In this document: piece by piece, positions 50,271 to 61,290 of the stretch | Numbering within the stretch: the stretch's first letter is position 1 | Layout: each line of letters starts with the position of its first letter | From: Saccharomyces uvarum | Lineage: Eukaryota > Ascomycota > Saccharomycetes > Saccharomycetales > Saccharomycetaceae | Assembly (NCBI GenBank): GCA_947243795.1 | Contig: OX365940.1 | Coordinates: forward strand, 868,001 to 932,000 | Length of the DNA stretch: 64,000 bases | Reading direction: 5' to 3' | The notes under the pieces: model-generated | Told to the model about the DNA's origin: nothing | Seen by the model: only the letters and a program-made list of their open reading frames with translations | Databases searched by the model: none | Position numbers and translations under genes: made by a program

Positions 50271-51986
50271 ATGTCTAGTACACAATCATCTGTTGAAAGC
50301 GGTTCCGATATTCGGAATGTTCCGGCTGTCGATGTTCATGTCGCAACGCCTGTAGAAAAAGAGTGGTCTGATGACTTTGATAATGATGAAGCCCTTAACG
50401 AAGGGCCATTAGAACCACCAAAGAGAGGATTTTTGGGATATCTTACTATCTATTTACTTTGTATCCCTATCTCTTTTGGAGGGTTCTTACCTGGCTGGGA
50501 TAGTGGTATTACTGCAGGTTTCATTAACATGGACAATTTCAAAATGAACTTCGGATCTTACAAACACAGCACCGGAGAGTACTATTTGAGTAACGTGCGT
50601 ATGGGTCTTCTGGTTGCAATGTTCAGTGTGGGGTGCGCTATAGGTGGCCTTATCTTTGCGCGTCTGGCCGATACTTTAGGCAGAAGACTAGCAATTGTGA
50701 TCGTGGTGTTGGTGTACATCGTAGGTGCAATTATCCAAATCAGCTCAAACCACAAATGGTACCAGTATTTTGTCGGTAAAATCATATACGGTTTAGGTGC
50801 TGGTGGCTGCTCCGTGTTGTGTCCAATGCTTTTGTCTGAAATAGCTCCGAAGGATTTAAGAGGTGGACTTATTTCATTATACCAACTGAACATGACCTTT
50901 GGGATTTTCCTAGGTTACTGTAGTGTTTACGGAACACGTAAATACAACAGCACCGCACAATGGAGAGTGCCTATCGGGTTATGCTTTTTGTGGGCCCTAA
51001 TCATCATCATTGGTATGTTATTGGTTCCAGAATCACCAAGATATCTAATCGAAAGTGAAAAACACGAGGAAGCACGTACTTCCATTGCCAAGGTAAACAA
51101 GGTTTCACCAGAAGATCCATGGGTATACGGAGAAGCGGAAGAAATCATCGCAGGTGTGCTTGCTCAGAGGGAACAAGGGGAGGCCTCATGGAAGGAGCTT
51201 CTCTCAGTGAAATCCAAAGTTTTCCCACGTTTGATTACCGGGATACTTGTGCAAACTTTCTTGCAACTTACCGGTGAAAACTACTTTTTCTTCTACGGAA
51301 CCACCATTTTCAAGTCTGTCGGACTTACAGATGGGTTTGAAACCTCAATCATTTTGGGTACAGTGAATTTCTTCTCTACTATTCTCGCTGTTATGGGTGT
51401 GGACAAAATTGGTCGTCGTAAATGTCTTCTATTCGGAGCAGCCGGGATGATGGCCTGTATGGTGATATTTGCAAGTGTGGGGGTGAAATGTCTATACCCC
51501 CATGGCGATGACGGTCCCTCTTCGAAGGGAGCAGGTAATGCTATGATCGTGTTTACCTGTTTTTACATATTTTGTTTTGCTACAACATGGGCACCAGTTG
51601 CTTATATCGTGGTTGCCGAGTCGTTCCCTTCAAAGTTTAAGTCTAGAGCTATGTCGATTTCAACTGCGTTTAACTGGTTATGGCAGTTTTTGATTGGTTT
51701 CTTTACACCATTTATCACTGGATCTATCCACTTCTATTACGGTTATGTGTTCGTGGGATGCTTGATCGCAATGTTTTTCTACATCTTCTTTTTCTTGCCA
51801 GAAACAATCGGGTTGTCTTTGGAGGAAATCCAGTTATTGTATGAAGAAGGTGTAAAACCATGGAAGTCTGCATCTTGGGTTCCACCTTCAAGAAGGGGAG
51901 ACACCTCCGAACAGGCCCAGGTTGAAAAGAAAGACTGGAAGAAGTATTTGAAGTTCTCGAAGGGGTCTTTGCATCCTTCACCTTAG
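50271..51986 (+). CDS. HXT17: Hexose-family transporter, HXT13/15/16/17 type (polyol uptake)
   Basis: This is a major-facilitator sugar porter with about twelve membrane segments and 571 residues (HXT13-17 are about 564-567). Family motifs are present: GRRLAIVIV after TM2, VPESPRYLIE, LTGENYFFFYGT in TM7, GRRKCLLFG, and LPETIGLSLEEI. The TM7 sequence with GENYFFFYGTTIF is typical of the HXT13/15/16/17 subgroup, shown in S. cerevisiae to carry mannitol and sorbitol. The gene converges with a mannitol dehydrogenase, exactly as HXT17-YNR073C and HXT13-YEL070W do, which supports a polyol role. The individual subgroup member cannot be told apart here, so the symbol is provisional. Confidence 0.8.
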   Translation: MSSTQSSVESGSDIRNVPAVDVHVATPVEKEWSDDFDNDEALNEGPLEPPKRGFLGYLTIYLLCIPISFGGFLPGWDSGITAGFINMDNFKMNFGSYKHSTGEYYLSNVRMGLLVAMFSVGCAIGGLIFARLADTLGRRLAIVIVVLVYIVGAIIQISSNHKWYQYFVGKIIYGLGAGGCSVLCPMLLSEIAPKDLRGGLISLYQLNMTFGIFLGYCSVYGTRKYNSTAQWRVPIGLCFLWALIIIIGMLLVPESPRYLIESEKHEEARTSIAKVNKVSPEDPWVYGEAEEIIAGVLAQREQGEASWKELLSVKSKVFPRLITGILVQTFLQLTGENYFFFYGTTIFKSVGLTDGFETSIILGTVNFFSTILAVMGVDKIGRRKCLLFGAAGMMACMVIFASVGVKCLYPHGDDGPSSKGAGNAMIVFTCFYIFCFATTWAPVAYIVVAESFPSKFKSRAMSISTAFNWLWQFLIGFFTPFITGSIHFYYGYVFVGCLIAMFFYIFFFLPETIGLSLEEIQLLYEEGVKPWKSASWVPPSRRGDTSEQAQVEKKDWKKYLKFSKGSLHPSP

Positions 51987-52442
51987 TAGGACAACATTGC
52001 TCTTAACGTTAAAGCACCTCAATAGAGCCGTGTAACCTTAATTATACTCGAATCTACGAAGATTCTCGAAGCTATGAAAATTCCTGAAGCTATGAAGATC
52101 TCGAATTAATGAAAATCGATGTTTCTATATAATCATATATTATATTTTGTAATAAAAAAAAAACATTAAATGTTACTTATTTCTAGATCGTGTTTCTTTT
52201 TATATTTTTTCATTTTTAACAGGCCGAATTGTTAGCGTTAATAGTTCGAAAAATGGCGATGAGGTTAATCTACAACACACACAACATGAAGATAACTAAC
52301 CCTATTTGAAAATTGATAAAAACTTAATTCCGGATATTCATAGGCGTTCGATTCGTTATTTCATTAAAAAACTAATAAGGTACAAAGATACAAAACTATT
52401 GAAGATATTCCAATTACTAGCGAGGTGTTTATCACTTAAAAT
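51987..52442. other. Convergent 3' region HXT / mannitol dehydrogenase
   Basis: This 456-base region has no gene. A short degenerate repeat (GAAGCTATGAAAAT / GAAGCTATGAAGAT, about 52068-52105) and long A and T tracts are present. TTTTATATTTT at 52198-52208 matches the ARS consensus WTTTAYRTTTW at all positions; convergent intergenic regions are usual places for yeast origins, but one match is weak evidence. Confidence 0.45.
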
Positions 52443-53948
52443 TTACACTTGGTCAAGAACTTCTTTCACAGCAGCAAGTGGTCCCTTGTTGTAAACGGCC
52501 TTGAGTGAGTGAGTCAATTGAGCAACAAATTCCTTGTTATCACGTAGCTCAGGACCAAATAGACAATCGATACTTAACAATTCGTGCGGATCTGAACCAC
52601 CTTTAACGGCGGCTTTTTGTAGGATTGGTGCCATGGGGTCCTCAATTTCGAATGGCTTCCCATTCATATCCTTACCAGTCAGATAACGGAACCAACCAGC
52701 AACACAAACGGCCAGTAACTTGTACTTACTATCAGGTCTACGCAATTGCTCGTAAATTGAAGGTAGAACATATTTGGGCATTTTACCCGAGCCCATCAAA
52801 CAAATACGAGAGACAGTATCCTGAATGGCTGGGTTGGAGAATCTTTCCAACACTGAAGCAGTGTATTCTTCAAAATCGACGCCTGGTACTTTTGGCAACA
52901 ATGGAATAACCTCCTCGTGCATTAGCACACGGATATACTTGTTGATAGTTGGATCGTTCACAACCTCATGAATATAAGTGTAACCAGCCAGGTATCCCAG
53001 ATATCCCATGGCCGAATGACCACCGTTAAGTAAACGTAGTTTCATCAATTCGTAAGACTCAACGTCTTTAACAACCTGCACACCAACAAGCTCCCAAGGA
53101 GGACGGCCGTCAGAGAAATTATCTTCTAGCACCCATTGGATGAAAGGCTCGGCTACGACAGGGCATTTATCCTGAATTCCATATGTGTCGGCGACAAATT
53201 TACGCTCGACGTCAGTGCAACGTGGTGTCACACGATCAACCATACTGTTAGGAGCAGTCACCTTGTCAGCAATCCAGGCGGAAAATTTTGGATCCTTCAA
53301 TTTGGCAAACTCAACAAGCATGGCCTTGAGTGTGATACCGTTCTGTGGCATGTTATCACACGACATGATAGTGAAAGGATGACCACCTTCTTTGTAACGT
53401 AGCAACAAAGCCTCATACAAATATCCGTAAATAGTGTTTGGTCTCTCTGGGTGATTCAAATCGTTGACAATTGCGGCATCATCAGACATCAAAGAGTGCG
53501 TGGCCTCATTGTGATAATAACCATTTTCTGTAACGGTAAGAGACACGATGTGTGTGTCTGGATGGGCCATCTTTGCGATGACAGCCTTTGGATCATCTGG
53601 TGCATACATGTAAGCTGTAATGGAGCCAACAATGTATGCATTGGTGTCTTTGATACCGCGCTCCACGAGCGTGTAAAGACAGTCCTGTGCGTCCATGGCA
53701 TCGCGCATAAGAGCGTCTGCTTTCATTAAACCAACCCCACAGATGGACCAGTCCTTAACGTTGTGTTCCTGCATTAGACGCTGCATAAATACAGCCAAAT
53801 GGGAACGGTGGAATGCACCAACACCTAGATGGACGATGCCTTGTTTGACACCTTCTCTGGGGTAAGTTGGTACTGGTAGAGTCGATTGGAAGCTCTTGAG
53901 GGTTTTAGCATTCAAGCTAGTAGCTGTTGTTGCTCCGGGTTTAGTCAT
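52443..53948 (-). CDS. MAN2: Mannitol dehydrogenase (MAN2/DSF1 family)
   Basis: The product is an NAD-dependent polyol dehydrogenase of the polyol-specific long-chain dehydrogenase family, oxidising mannitol to fructose. It is 501 residues (S. cerevisiae Man2/Dsf1 502). The Rossmann-fold N-terminus has LGVGAFHRSH (about residues 41-50), the family's nucleotide-binding signature. The catalytic motif K-x4-N-x2-H is intact at K303, N308 and H311 in KLRLLNGGH. CDNMPQNG near residue 195 is another family hallmark. Man2 and Dsf1 are nearly identical in S. cerevisiae, so MAN2 is a provisional name. Together with the convergent HXT gene it makes a mannitol/sorbitol uptake-and-oxidation pair. Confidence 0.88.
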   Translation of the reverse strand: MTKPGATTATSLNAKTLKSFQSTLPVPTYPREGVKQGIVHLGVGAFHRSHLAVFMQRLMQEHNVKDWSICGVGLMKADALMRDAMDAQDCLYTLVERGIKDTNAYIVGSITAYMYAPDDPKAVIAKMAHPDTHIVSLTVTENGYYHNEATHSLMSDDAAIVNDLNHPERPNTIYGYLYEALLLRYKEGGHPFTIMSCDNMPQNGITLKAMLVEFAKLKDPKFSAWIADKVTAPNSMVDRVTPRCTDVERKFVADTYGIQDKCPVVAEPFIQWVLEDNFSDGRPPWELVGVQVVKDVESYELMKLRLLNGGHSAMGYLGYLAGYTYIHEVVNDPTINKYIRVLMHEEVIPLLPKVPGVDFEEYTASVLERFSNPAIQDTVSRICLMGSGKMPKYVLPSIYEQLRRPDSKYKLLAVCVAGWFRYLTGKDMNGKPFEIEDPMAPILQKAAVKGGSDPHELLSIDCLFGPELRDNKEFVAQLTHSLKAVYNKGPLAAVKEVLDQV

Positions 53949-55249
53949 GTTTGGAATTGTATGTTTATTATTACTTTTAGGTTTTTGTCTTGATTTCTCG
54001 ATAGTGTATTTCTAGTGAAAGAAAACGTTTATTGCAGGGTATTGTCGACTATTTATATATGAAATTGAATGGAGTGCAAGACTGTTAGGCGAATAACCCC
54101 CTGAAACAACACGAAGGCATCTCCCCTGGCTAAAGTGTGGTAAGCTATTTTGTCATTATTAAGGCATATGTCTCCTTCCAGAACAAAGTACAGAAATAGG
54201 AAAGAAGACGTACGATTTATCCCACTCCTCCACAAATGATACAAGAGGTTCATTGGATAGTGTCTTGAGCTCAAAGTTTAAACAATGACGTAATTTTGTG
54301 GGGTATACTTGAACAGAAATAAGAAAAGAGCTAGTTCAAGATGGACTGTTTGTTGGGTAATTTTGTCAGTGGGTATTTCCATCAGATTGCCGCCAAGGAG
54401 AAAGGCACGAGTGGTGGTGGGGTGACGAGGGGTATCTGTGTGCCTACAAATGCACCCCACGCGTTACCTAATCGTGTAGGCAAATCATTTTCAAGGCACG
54501 CGCCCTTACTGGCCTGGTGCCTTTAGGGGGTTTGACTTGGAAGGCGCGGACCTAAAATTTCAAGACCGTTTAGTGGCGGTAAGCACCAGCATTAGGCAAG
54601 AAAGGCAAGACAAGCTAGGTAGGGTGGGACATATTGAGCTGGCGAGCCATATATGGTCAGTTCAGCATCTATCGGGGCAACGTGTTAAGGCTTGTTGTTA
54701 AAAAACTGTAAGGAGTCGCTGTGTTTACTGGGCATGTTCTCCCTTACGGGTAAAGTAGGGTTTCGAGAGGTGGATTTTAGAAATGGGTGGGTAAATTTTA
54801 AATTCTCGAGAGTTGATGGCGATGCGCGTGGGGCGCAAGATGGTCGGATTTTCTTAATATATGTGAGTTTAATTAAGCATATGGCAGAGAGTGTCGTGTT
54901 ATGTGATTTTTGCTAAGTATTTCGACGCTCTGCTGCATCTCTTGAGCAGCAACTTCGAATGCAGCCTTGCTCCTCTTATTATTACACTAACTATCATCAG
55001 AAGGTGTTTTCCAACTTCGTATCGATTGAGCATGTCCAAGGCTACGCGACATATATTTCGAGGTATGCAGCAGTTATAGCTCGCCCATAAAGTAAATTTA
55101 GAAATATGTGGATGAACTTTGAATTCACCGCACCAAATACTTACTTGAGATGAAAGTGTAAAAAAAGATAATCATATGTATCTATAAAATCTCAAAATAC
55201 CATCTTCTATTTTACTACTGTGAAATAACAATACTACAATGCAAATAAG
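53949..55249. other. Upstream region of mannitol dehydrogenase; SNO 3' side
   Basis: This 1.3-kb region has no recognised gene. A Mig1-type core GTGGGG at 54417-54422 lies about 470 bases before the dehydrogenase ATG, within the G-rich run 54409-54432. The right part is AT-rich and holds the SNO 3' end. Short frames here lack family resemblance. Confidence 0.5.
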
Positions 55250-55924
55250 TCACTTGTATCTGCTGAAGTTTTTTAGAACGAACTCCTTTATAAACCAATC
55301 GTGAAAACGTATGTCAGTTTCTGCCAATTCTGGGTGAAATGATGTGACAAGGATGTTGTCATTTTGCTTCGCAGCAACTATTAATCCTTGACCACTGTTG
55401 TCTTTTTCCTCCAGTTTACAGAGAACCTGGACCTCCTCAGGATCCAATATTTTTTCTATCACCGGAGCCCTTATAAATGTCGCAGGAAAATCATTACAGT
55501 TTGGAATAAAGCTAGAGAAGTCATAGGTTTGAGTAAATGATTGAGCTTGCCTTCCAAACGCATTTCTCTTCACTTTGACTTTCAGCAAATCTAATGTCTT
55601 AACCAACTTTGCTTCGTTGGATAATTGTTGTGAAAGAAAAATCAAACCCGCACAGGTACCCCAGATCGTTTTCTTTGGATCATGTACGAAATTGTAGAGA
55701 TCACTGTAAAACCCCGTTCTCTGGGCAATAAGAGACATCGAAGTAGATTCTCCACCGGGTATGACAAGTGCATTGCATCCTGCTAGTTGATCTTTATCTC
55801 TAACAGTAATCACAGATAGTTTTTCGTTATATTGATCTTTGTTCTCAACGATGCATCTTTCTACGTGTCGTACGTGTTCAATGAACGCACCTTGTAATGC
55901 CAGTACTCCGATAACGATAGTCAT
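55250..55924 (-). CDS. SNO3: SNO2/SNO3-type pyridoxal 5'-phosphate synthase glutaminase
   Basis: Sno proteins are the glutaminase (Pdx2) half of pyridoxal 5'-phosphate synthase; they hydrolyse glutamine and pass ammonia to the Snz synthase. The 224-residue protein begins MTIVIGVLALQGAF, which matches Sno2/Sno3 rather than Sno1. The class I glutaminase triad is intact: C91 in GTCAG, H197 and E199 in SFHPEL. The GGES oxyanion motif is at residues 57-60. It is divergent from the SNZ gene over a 432-base shared promoter, as in S. cerevisiae. SNO2 and SNO3 are near-identical there, so the number is provisional. Confidence 0.88.
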   Translation of the reverse strand: MTIVIGVLALQGAFIEHVRHVERCIVENKDQYNEKLSVITVRDKDQLAGCNALVIPGGESTSMSLIAQRTGFYSDLYNFVHDPKKTIWGTCAGLIFLSQQLSNEAKLVKTLDLLKVKVKRNAFGRQAQSFTQTYDFSSFIPNCNDFPATFIRAPVIEKILDPEEVQVLCKLEEKDNSGQGLIVAAKQNDNILVTSFHPELAETDIRFHDWFIKEFVLKNFSRYK

Positions 55925-56356
55925 TTCTGTACTTTTTTCCTCAGTTGTCCTTCGTTGGCTTTTTTTACCCTAATATAGGTATAACTGCCAGATTGCTTAT
56001 ATAACGAGAGCGCACGGTACTCACTTGGCAGAACATTTGGTTCCTACACTTTCGTCGTAACGGGCTTTTATCAATGTGTTTTTTCCAGAACTGGATATTG
56101 GCTTATATCAGCTATTCTTACAGTTTCCATATAACGATACGCCGCTCAACGGCTTAACGGCCATACGGTTTATCCTTCTATGAGTAAAGAATGAGCAGCA
56201 AGAAAAAAAATTTGAAAAATCCACCATATGTAACTAGATCTTGTAGTCTTGTAGTTATATAAGACCAGCATCCTTTCGGTGATATATTCTCCCATTCTGA
56301 AGCAGAGCCATTACAAAGATATCTATTTATCCAAAAAGACAAAGAAAACAAAAGAA
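55925..56356. promoter_or_regulatory. Shared divergent promoter SNO/SNZ
   Basis: The 432-base region between the divergent starts includes a TATA-like TTATATAAG around 56257-56265, about 95 bases before the SNZ ATG, and another ATATAACG-like stretch on the SNO side. Coordinated expression of the pair is known in S. cerevisiae. No gene is inside. Confidence 0.5.
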
Positions 56357-57253
56357 ATGTCCGAATTTAAGGTTAAAACTGGTTTAGCTCAAATGCTAAA
56401 GGGTGGTGTGATTATGGACGTGGTCAATGCTGAACAAGCCATTATTGCCGAGAAAGCAGGCGCTTGTGCCGTAATGGCATTGGAGCGTATTCCAGCCGAC
56501 ATGCGTAAATCCGGTCAAGTGTGTCGTATGTCAGATCCGCACATGATCAAGGAAATCATGGCCGCAGTGTCAATTCCAGTGATGGCAAAAGTTCGTATTG
56601 GGCATTTTGTTGAGGCACAAATCCTGGAAGCGCTACAAGTAGACTATATCGACGAAAGTGAGGTCTTGACCCCAGCTGATTGGTCTAATCATATCGAGAA
56701 GAACAGCTTCCAGGTCCCATTTGTTTGTGGTGCTAAAGATTTAGGTGAGGCATTGAGAAGAATAAACGAAGGCGCTGCGATGATCCGTACTAAAGGTGAA
56801 GCTGGCACTGGTGATGTGTCCGAAGCCGTGAAGCACATCAACAAGATCAGGGGCGAGATCCAGCTGTATAAAGAGACCTTGACTAAAGATTCAGACCTTG
56901 CTACAAAAGCAGCGGAACTAAGAGTCCCAGTCGAATTATTGAAGACTACAATTGAAAATGGCAAGTTACCCGTAGTAAATTTCGCTGCTGGTGGTGTTGC
57001 TACGCCTGCAGACGCTGCTTTACTGATGCAACTAGGCTGTGAGGGTGTTTTCGTTGGCTCAGGCATCTTCAAGTCTGCAAACCCTGAGAAGTTAGCCCGT
57101 GCCATTGTGGAAGCCACCACTCACTACGACAACCCAAAAAAACTGTTAGAAGTATCCAGCGACTTGGGTGATTTGATGGGTGGTATTTCCATCCAATCGA
57201 TCAACGAGGCAGCCAGTAAAAACGGCACAAGACTTTCTGAAATCGGATGGTAG
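56357..57253 (+). CDS. SNZ3: SNZ2/SNZ3-type pyridoxal 5'-phosphate synthase
   Basis: Snz proteins (Pdx1) build pyridoxal 5'-phosphate from ribose 5-phosphate, glyceraldehyde 3-phosphate and ammonia supplied by Sno. The frame opens 26 codons upstream, but the ATG at 56357 ([10 protein letters not shown]) gives 298 residues, the Snz2/Snz3 length. Catalytic residues are intact: D21 in [10 protein letters not shown], the Schiff-base Lys K78 in MAKVRIGHF, and the second Lys K146 in [10 protein letters not shown]. The phosphate-binding [11 protein letters not shown] and GVFVGSGIF loops are present near the end. It is followed on the same strand by the THI5-family gene, the same three-gene module as on S. 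cerevisiae VI-L and XIV-L. Confidence 0.9.
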   Translation: MSEFKVKTGLAQMLKGGVIMDVVNAEQAIIAEKAGACAVMALERIPADMRKSGQVCRMSDPHMIKEIMAAVSIPVMAKVRIGHFVEAQILEALQVDYIDESEVLTPADWSNHIEKNSFQVPFVCGAKDLGEALRRINEGAAMIRTKGEAGTGDVSEAVKHINKIRGEIQLYKETLTKDSDLATKAAELRVPVELLKTTIENGKLPVVNFAAGGVATPADAALLMQLGCEGVFVGSGIFKSANPEKLARAIVEATTHYDNPKKLLEVSSDLGDLMGGISIQSINEAASKNGTRLSEIGW

Positions 57254-57891
57254 AGCAAAGCCCACACTCGACGTATGTCCGAAACGGATGTTGTCGTAAT
57301 TTTTGGTTTATCGTTACATAGCATTTAGTTCAGTTTGTATATACGAAAATTAAACACGAAACTCAATTACTTACTGTTGTTTTCATTCCGATCAGCGGAC
57401 ACGCTCATCCATGCATGCATCCTCTTATGGGATGTGTTCGATATGCGACTAACTTACTGCAGATGCCTTGACTAAATTTTATCGGGAAAAAGTTTGACGC
57501 CGAATGGCGCACGGCCCAATACAGCCAACAACTCCGCGGTGAAGAAAATTAATACATTTATTAGTTTTCGATATTAATGCGATTAGTGTCACTTGAGAAT
57601 ATGTGACTGGTGATTCAACGACATCTTAACTAGTTGCTTGTTTGTTCCGAGAATGTGGAGTATTCAATTAATGGCTGTCGGAATATATTAGTTCTTTAGA
57701 AGCGTAGAGAAGATATAAGGTAACATCACGCATGAGCTTGTATTTGCCAAAAATGACTGGCAAAGAAACATATAAAAGGTTCGTATTGTTTGCATGTATT
57801 CTCTGATTTATTGTCAACTGTTCTTTCTCCTCTTCTCAATTGGTTAGAATTGAACAACAACAACAACTGCAACTCCAAATATATCCAAGAT
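57254..57891 (+). promoter_or_regulatory. Promoter region of the THI5-family gene
   Basis: This 638-base region includes the SNZ 3' end and the upstream region of the thiamine gene, with ACATATAAAAGG (57769-57780) as a likely TATA about 115 bases before the ATG. THI5-family genes are thiamine-repressed through Thi2/Thi3/Pdc2; I do not recognise their site by eye. Confidence 0.5.
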
Positions 57892-58914
57892 ATGTCTACC
57901 GATAAAATCACATTTTTGTTAAACTGGCAACCAGCCCCATACCATATTCCTATTTTCTTGGCCCAAACCAAAGGCTATTTCAAGGAACAAGGTCTAGATA
58001 TTGCCATTCTAGAACCAACCAACCCTTCAGATGTCACTGAATTGATTGGTTCCGGCAAAGTAGACATGGGTTTGAAGGCTATGATCCATACCCTAGCTGC
58101 CAAGGCTCGTGGCTTCCCAGTCACTTCTGTCGCCTCTTTGTTAGATGAACCATTCACCGGTGTCCTATACTTGGCCAACAGCGGTATCACCGAAGACTTC
58201 CAATCTCTAAAGGGTAAGAGAATCGGTTACGTTGGTGAATTCGGTAAGATTCAAATCGACGAATTGACCAAACATTACGGTATGACTCCAGACGATTATA
58301 CCGCTGTCAGATGTGGTATGAACGTAGCTAAGTACATCATCGAAGGTAAGATTGATGCCGGTGTTGGTATCGAATGTATGCAACAAGTTGAATTGGAGGA
58401 ATACCTAACCGCACAAGGCAGACCAGCTACCGATGCTAAGATGTTGAGAATTGATAAGTTGGCTTGTTTGGGCTGTTGTTGTTTCTGTACTGTCCTTTAC
58501 ATCTGTAACGACGAATTTTTGAAGAAGAACCCTGAAAAGGTCAAGAAGTTCTTGAAAGCCCTTAAGAAGGCTACCGACTACATTTTGAGCAACCCAGTTG
58601 AAGCTTGGAAGGAATACGTTGATTTCAAGCCACAATTGGACACCGATTTGTCTTACAAACAATACCAAAGATGTTACGCTTACTTCTCTTCATCATTGTA
58701 CAATGTACACCGTGACTGGAAGAAGGTTACAGGTTACGGTAAGAGATTGGCTATCTTACCACCAGACTATGTCTCTAACTACACCAATGAATACTTATCT
58801 TGGCCAGAACCAGAAGAAGTTTCTGATCCTTTAGAAGCTCAAAGATTGATGGCTCTTCACCAAGAAAAGTGTAGAAAAGAACACACTTTCAAGAGACTAG
58901 CTCTTCCAGCTTAA
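57892..58914 (+). CDS. THI5: THI5-family HMP-phosphate synthase
   Basis: This enzyme makes hydroxymethylpyrimidine phosphate, the pyrimidine half of thiamine, from pyridoxal phosphate bound in its own active site and a histidine of the same protein. It is a single-turnover, suicide-type reaction using iron. The frame opens 34 codons upstream, but the ATG at 57892 ([10 protein letters not shown]) gives 340 residues, as in Thi5/11/12/13. Key residues are intact: K62 (PLP-binding) and H66 (nitrogen donor) in GLKAMIHT, and the CCCFC iron motif at residues 195-199. Codon use is strongly biased to preferred codons, unlike its neighbours, fitting very high induced expression. Because it consumes PLP, linkage to SNO/SNZ makes biochemical sense. 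Confidence 0.92.
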   Translation: MSTDKITFLLNWQPAPYHIPIFLAQTKGYFKEQGLDIAILEPTNPSDVTELIGSGKVDMGLKAMIHTLAAKARGFPVTSVASLLDEPFTGVLYLANSGITEDFQSLKGKRIGYVGEFGKIQIDELTKHYGMTPDDYTAVRCGMNVAKYIIEGKIDAGVGIECMQQVELEEYLTAQGRPATDAKMLRIDKLACLGCCCFCTVLYICNDEFLKKNPEKVKKFLKALKKATDYILSNPVEAWKEYVDFKPQLDTDLSYKQYQRCYAYFSSSLYNVHRDWKKVTGYGKRLAILPPDYVSNYTNEYLSWPEPEEVSDPLEAQRLMALHQEKCRKEHTFKRLALPA

Positions 58915-61150
58915 ACATGCCATCACGACCGTGAAGCTAGCTGATCGCGATTCATTTTTTTAGTTTTACTCGTGACTCTTTTGTTTCACCAATTTCACTT
59001 TAGCTGTGTTTCCTATATATGATGTGTATGTGTTTACAAATGATATGTTTTCCAAACGATCGCTGTTCATTCTACTATTTTTCAGAGAACGAAGACAAAG
59101 AGTCATTTATCGCTGTGTAACGAGACCGTTATATACATCGGTTCAACGCAACGTTATAAAAATATTCCTGGAGCGTTGTTACCAGTAGTTCTTGTGAACA
59201 AATATTCTAGAGGTTTGCCATCTTTCTGGCCAAAAATAACATTATGCCGTTCTTATAATGATTGTGCATAGAACTCTGCCACTACGGCCAGAATAAGCTT
59301 ATGTTTTGATATGGAAATTGCATTCGTTTAATGCAAGTTGTTGTTAATTGTAGCTTATAAGGTGTACACATTACTACGTTATAAATTGTCAAGATACTAG
59401 AAACTCCAGTGGCATTGTCGTATTTTTATAGACCCAACAAGACATCTCAAAGATTACATTACCAAGAGGCTATATGTTTGTCAAGGTTGATATCTTTAGA
59501 ATCTAGGCTAGGTTGTATATGTCTTATCAACTATAGATTAATGAACAATGCCAATGCTGCATCTTTCTGACCACACTATTTACTTTTCACGAAATGAATT
59601 GTTGGGAAATATTGAAACTGAACTTCCCATGTATGGTACAAACGAAAAATGAGCGTTCCTGGTCTTCTTAATTTGCAGCCGGAAGCAACCAGGTTTACGG
59701 CTTTTCCACATTCTGCGTTTTCACATCCTTGTATATGTCTTGGCCCAGGAGAAAACGAAGTGCGTTCTATCACGGTAGTCCTTCTTTTCCGTGTTGCTGA
59801 ATTTTGTCAACGTGAGCGACAAATCTATATTGAGAAAAGTCGCAAAAGGAATAAAATAATCACGAAAGTCTGTCGAAATGCGATGGACTGTGTGAACTAA
59901 TCGGAAAAGAAAGCCGCATAAATTCAAAGTTAATATGACGAGCTAACTGGAAGGATGAACTAGCCAGGAACCGCTTGGAAAAGTTCGCCCCTTTTAGAGA
60001 AGCAGAGCTGACGAAGGCAATAGCGAGATTTCGTTCATTGATAAAAAACTTAAAACAATAGCGACGAGGAAATAATGTTTTAAAAATCATGCCACTCCAA
60101 AACCTCAAGCAAACGTTTGAGAGCCTTTCAAAATAAGGAATGGTTCACCACTATACCAAAACAGGGAGATGATCGTGTAGCATATTTTCCAAAACTAGGT
60201 AAGGATTTTGATTGATGAAACGGGTTCTGGTGAGCCTACACATATACCATACTTCTATTAGGAGACCCAGGCAAAGAAGGCAAAATAAAATTTAAAGCTA
60301 CTTCAATAGTACAACCTCGTCTGTTGCCAGCTATCAATTCAACAGTAAGAGTAGTTCAGAAGTACGCTGCAAAAAAAAAAAGCCCACCTGTGAGAGTTGT
60401 CAACTCCACGCGCAAACATTCACCTTTAAACATCTAACAGAGGGTACCAAGCGCGGTGAACAGATAACGCTTCTGCCACCGTCATAATGTACCGATTAAC
60501 ACAAGCGATTCAACTCGTCTATATGTTGTTATCTACGTTGTTCAGGGCCTGCTATGGAATCCATTTACCTGTACAAGGTGACGAGGTAGAGGCGAATGAG
60601 AAAAGGCTCATTCTACGGGGAGGGAAGTGCGGTGATCTTATCATGATGAAAAAACTCTCTTTATTACCTGGTTGACCACCCCGCCAAAAAAATGGGATGG
60701 AGCAGAGATCTCTGTGTATCTTACTTGAACACCTTCTCTCGACGAGGGACCTAATGGATAAAATATTTCCGAGATACTCGAAGCCCGCAACACATACCAA
60801 TCACGTGAAACAGCAACGGTTCTTAAGTTTTTCCTTATGCTGTCTGGATGCCGGACAGATCCCACCTTACAGCCGTCACCAGCGAGCGCATTACCATCAA
60901 TCCGCTGTCCGCGCTGCTTCTCCATGTTATATTTTAACAAACAATGCCCCCGCAATCAAGTATACCAAGTACGTCATGACCACAAAGGGATACGCCAAGA
61001 ATGTGGCCAAGATTCTCTTAGAGGATTACCGGCCGTCACCGCCATGCGCGGACGAACTCCGTGCCGTTGTGACAACCGTGACTATTTTGCCCTATCTTGC
61101 ATACCTGGTTTCTTTTTCCCCTTTAAATTTCTTAATTTGACTCAATCCAA

Positions 61151-61180
61151 CCCATTTTGACCCATTTTGACCCATTTTGC
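61151..61180. repeat. Three tandem copies of a 10-bp unit
   Basis: CCCATTTTGA, CCCATTTTGA and CCCATTTTGC follow each other directly, flanked by related CATTTTA/CATTTTG words up to 61200. It lies about 610 bases upstream of STL1. Confidence 0.9.
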
Positions 61181-61224
61181 CTTCATTTTACGTCATTTTG
61201 TTCGAGACGAAGGGTCTGTTTCGG

Positions 61225-61290
61225 CCCCGCGCCAACCCCGCCAAGATGCATTTGGTACGCATGTTTGTGTGGCATCTCGGTCTCGCGGGG
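61225..61290. promoter_or_regulatory. Cluster of three Mig1-type cores upstream of STL1
   Basis: CCCCGC at 61225-61230 and 61236-61241, and GCGGGG at 61285-61290, each match the SYGGGG core on one strand. The usual adjacent A/T box is weak. STL1 is strongly glucose-repressed in S. cerevisiae, which fits. The cluster lies about 500-570 bases before the ATG. Confidence 0.45.

Noticed and set aside
60697-61140. 147-codon plus-strand frame upstream of STL1
   Set aside because: Composition is erratic (His-, Cys- and Arg-rich patches), it overlaps other frames, and no family is recognised.
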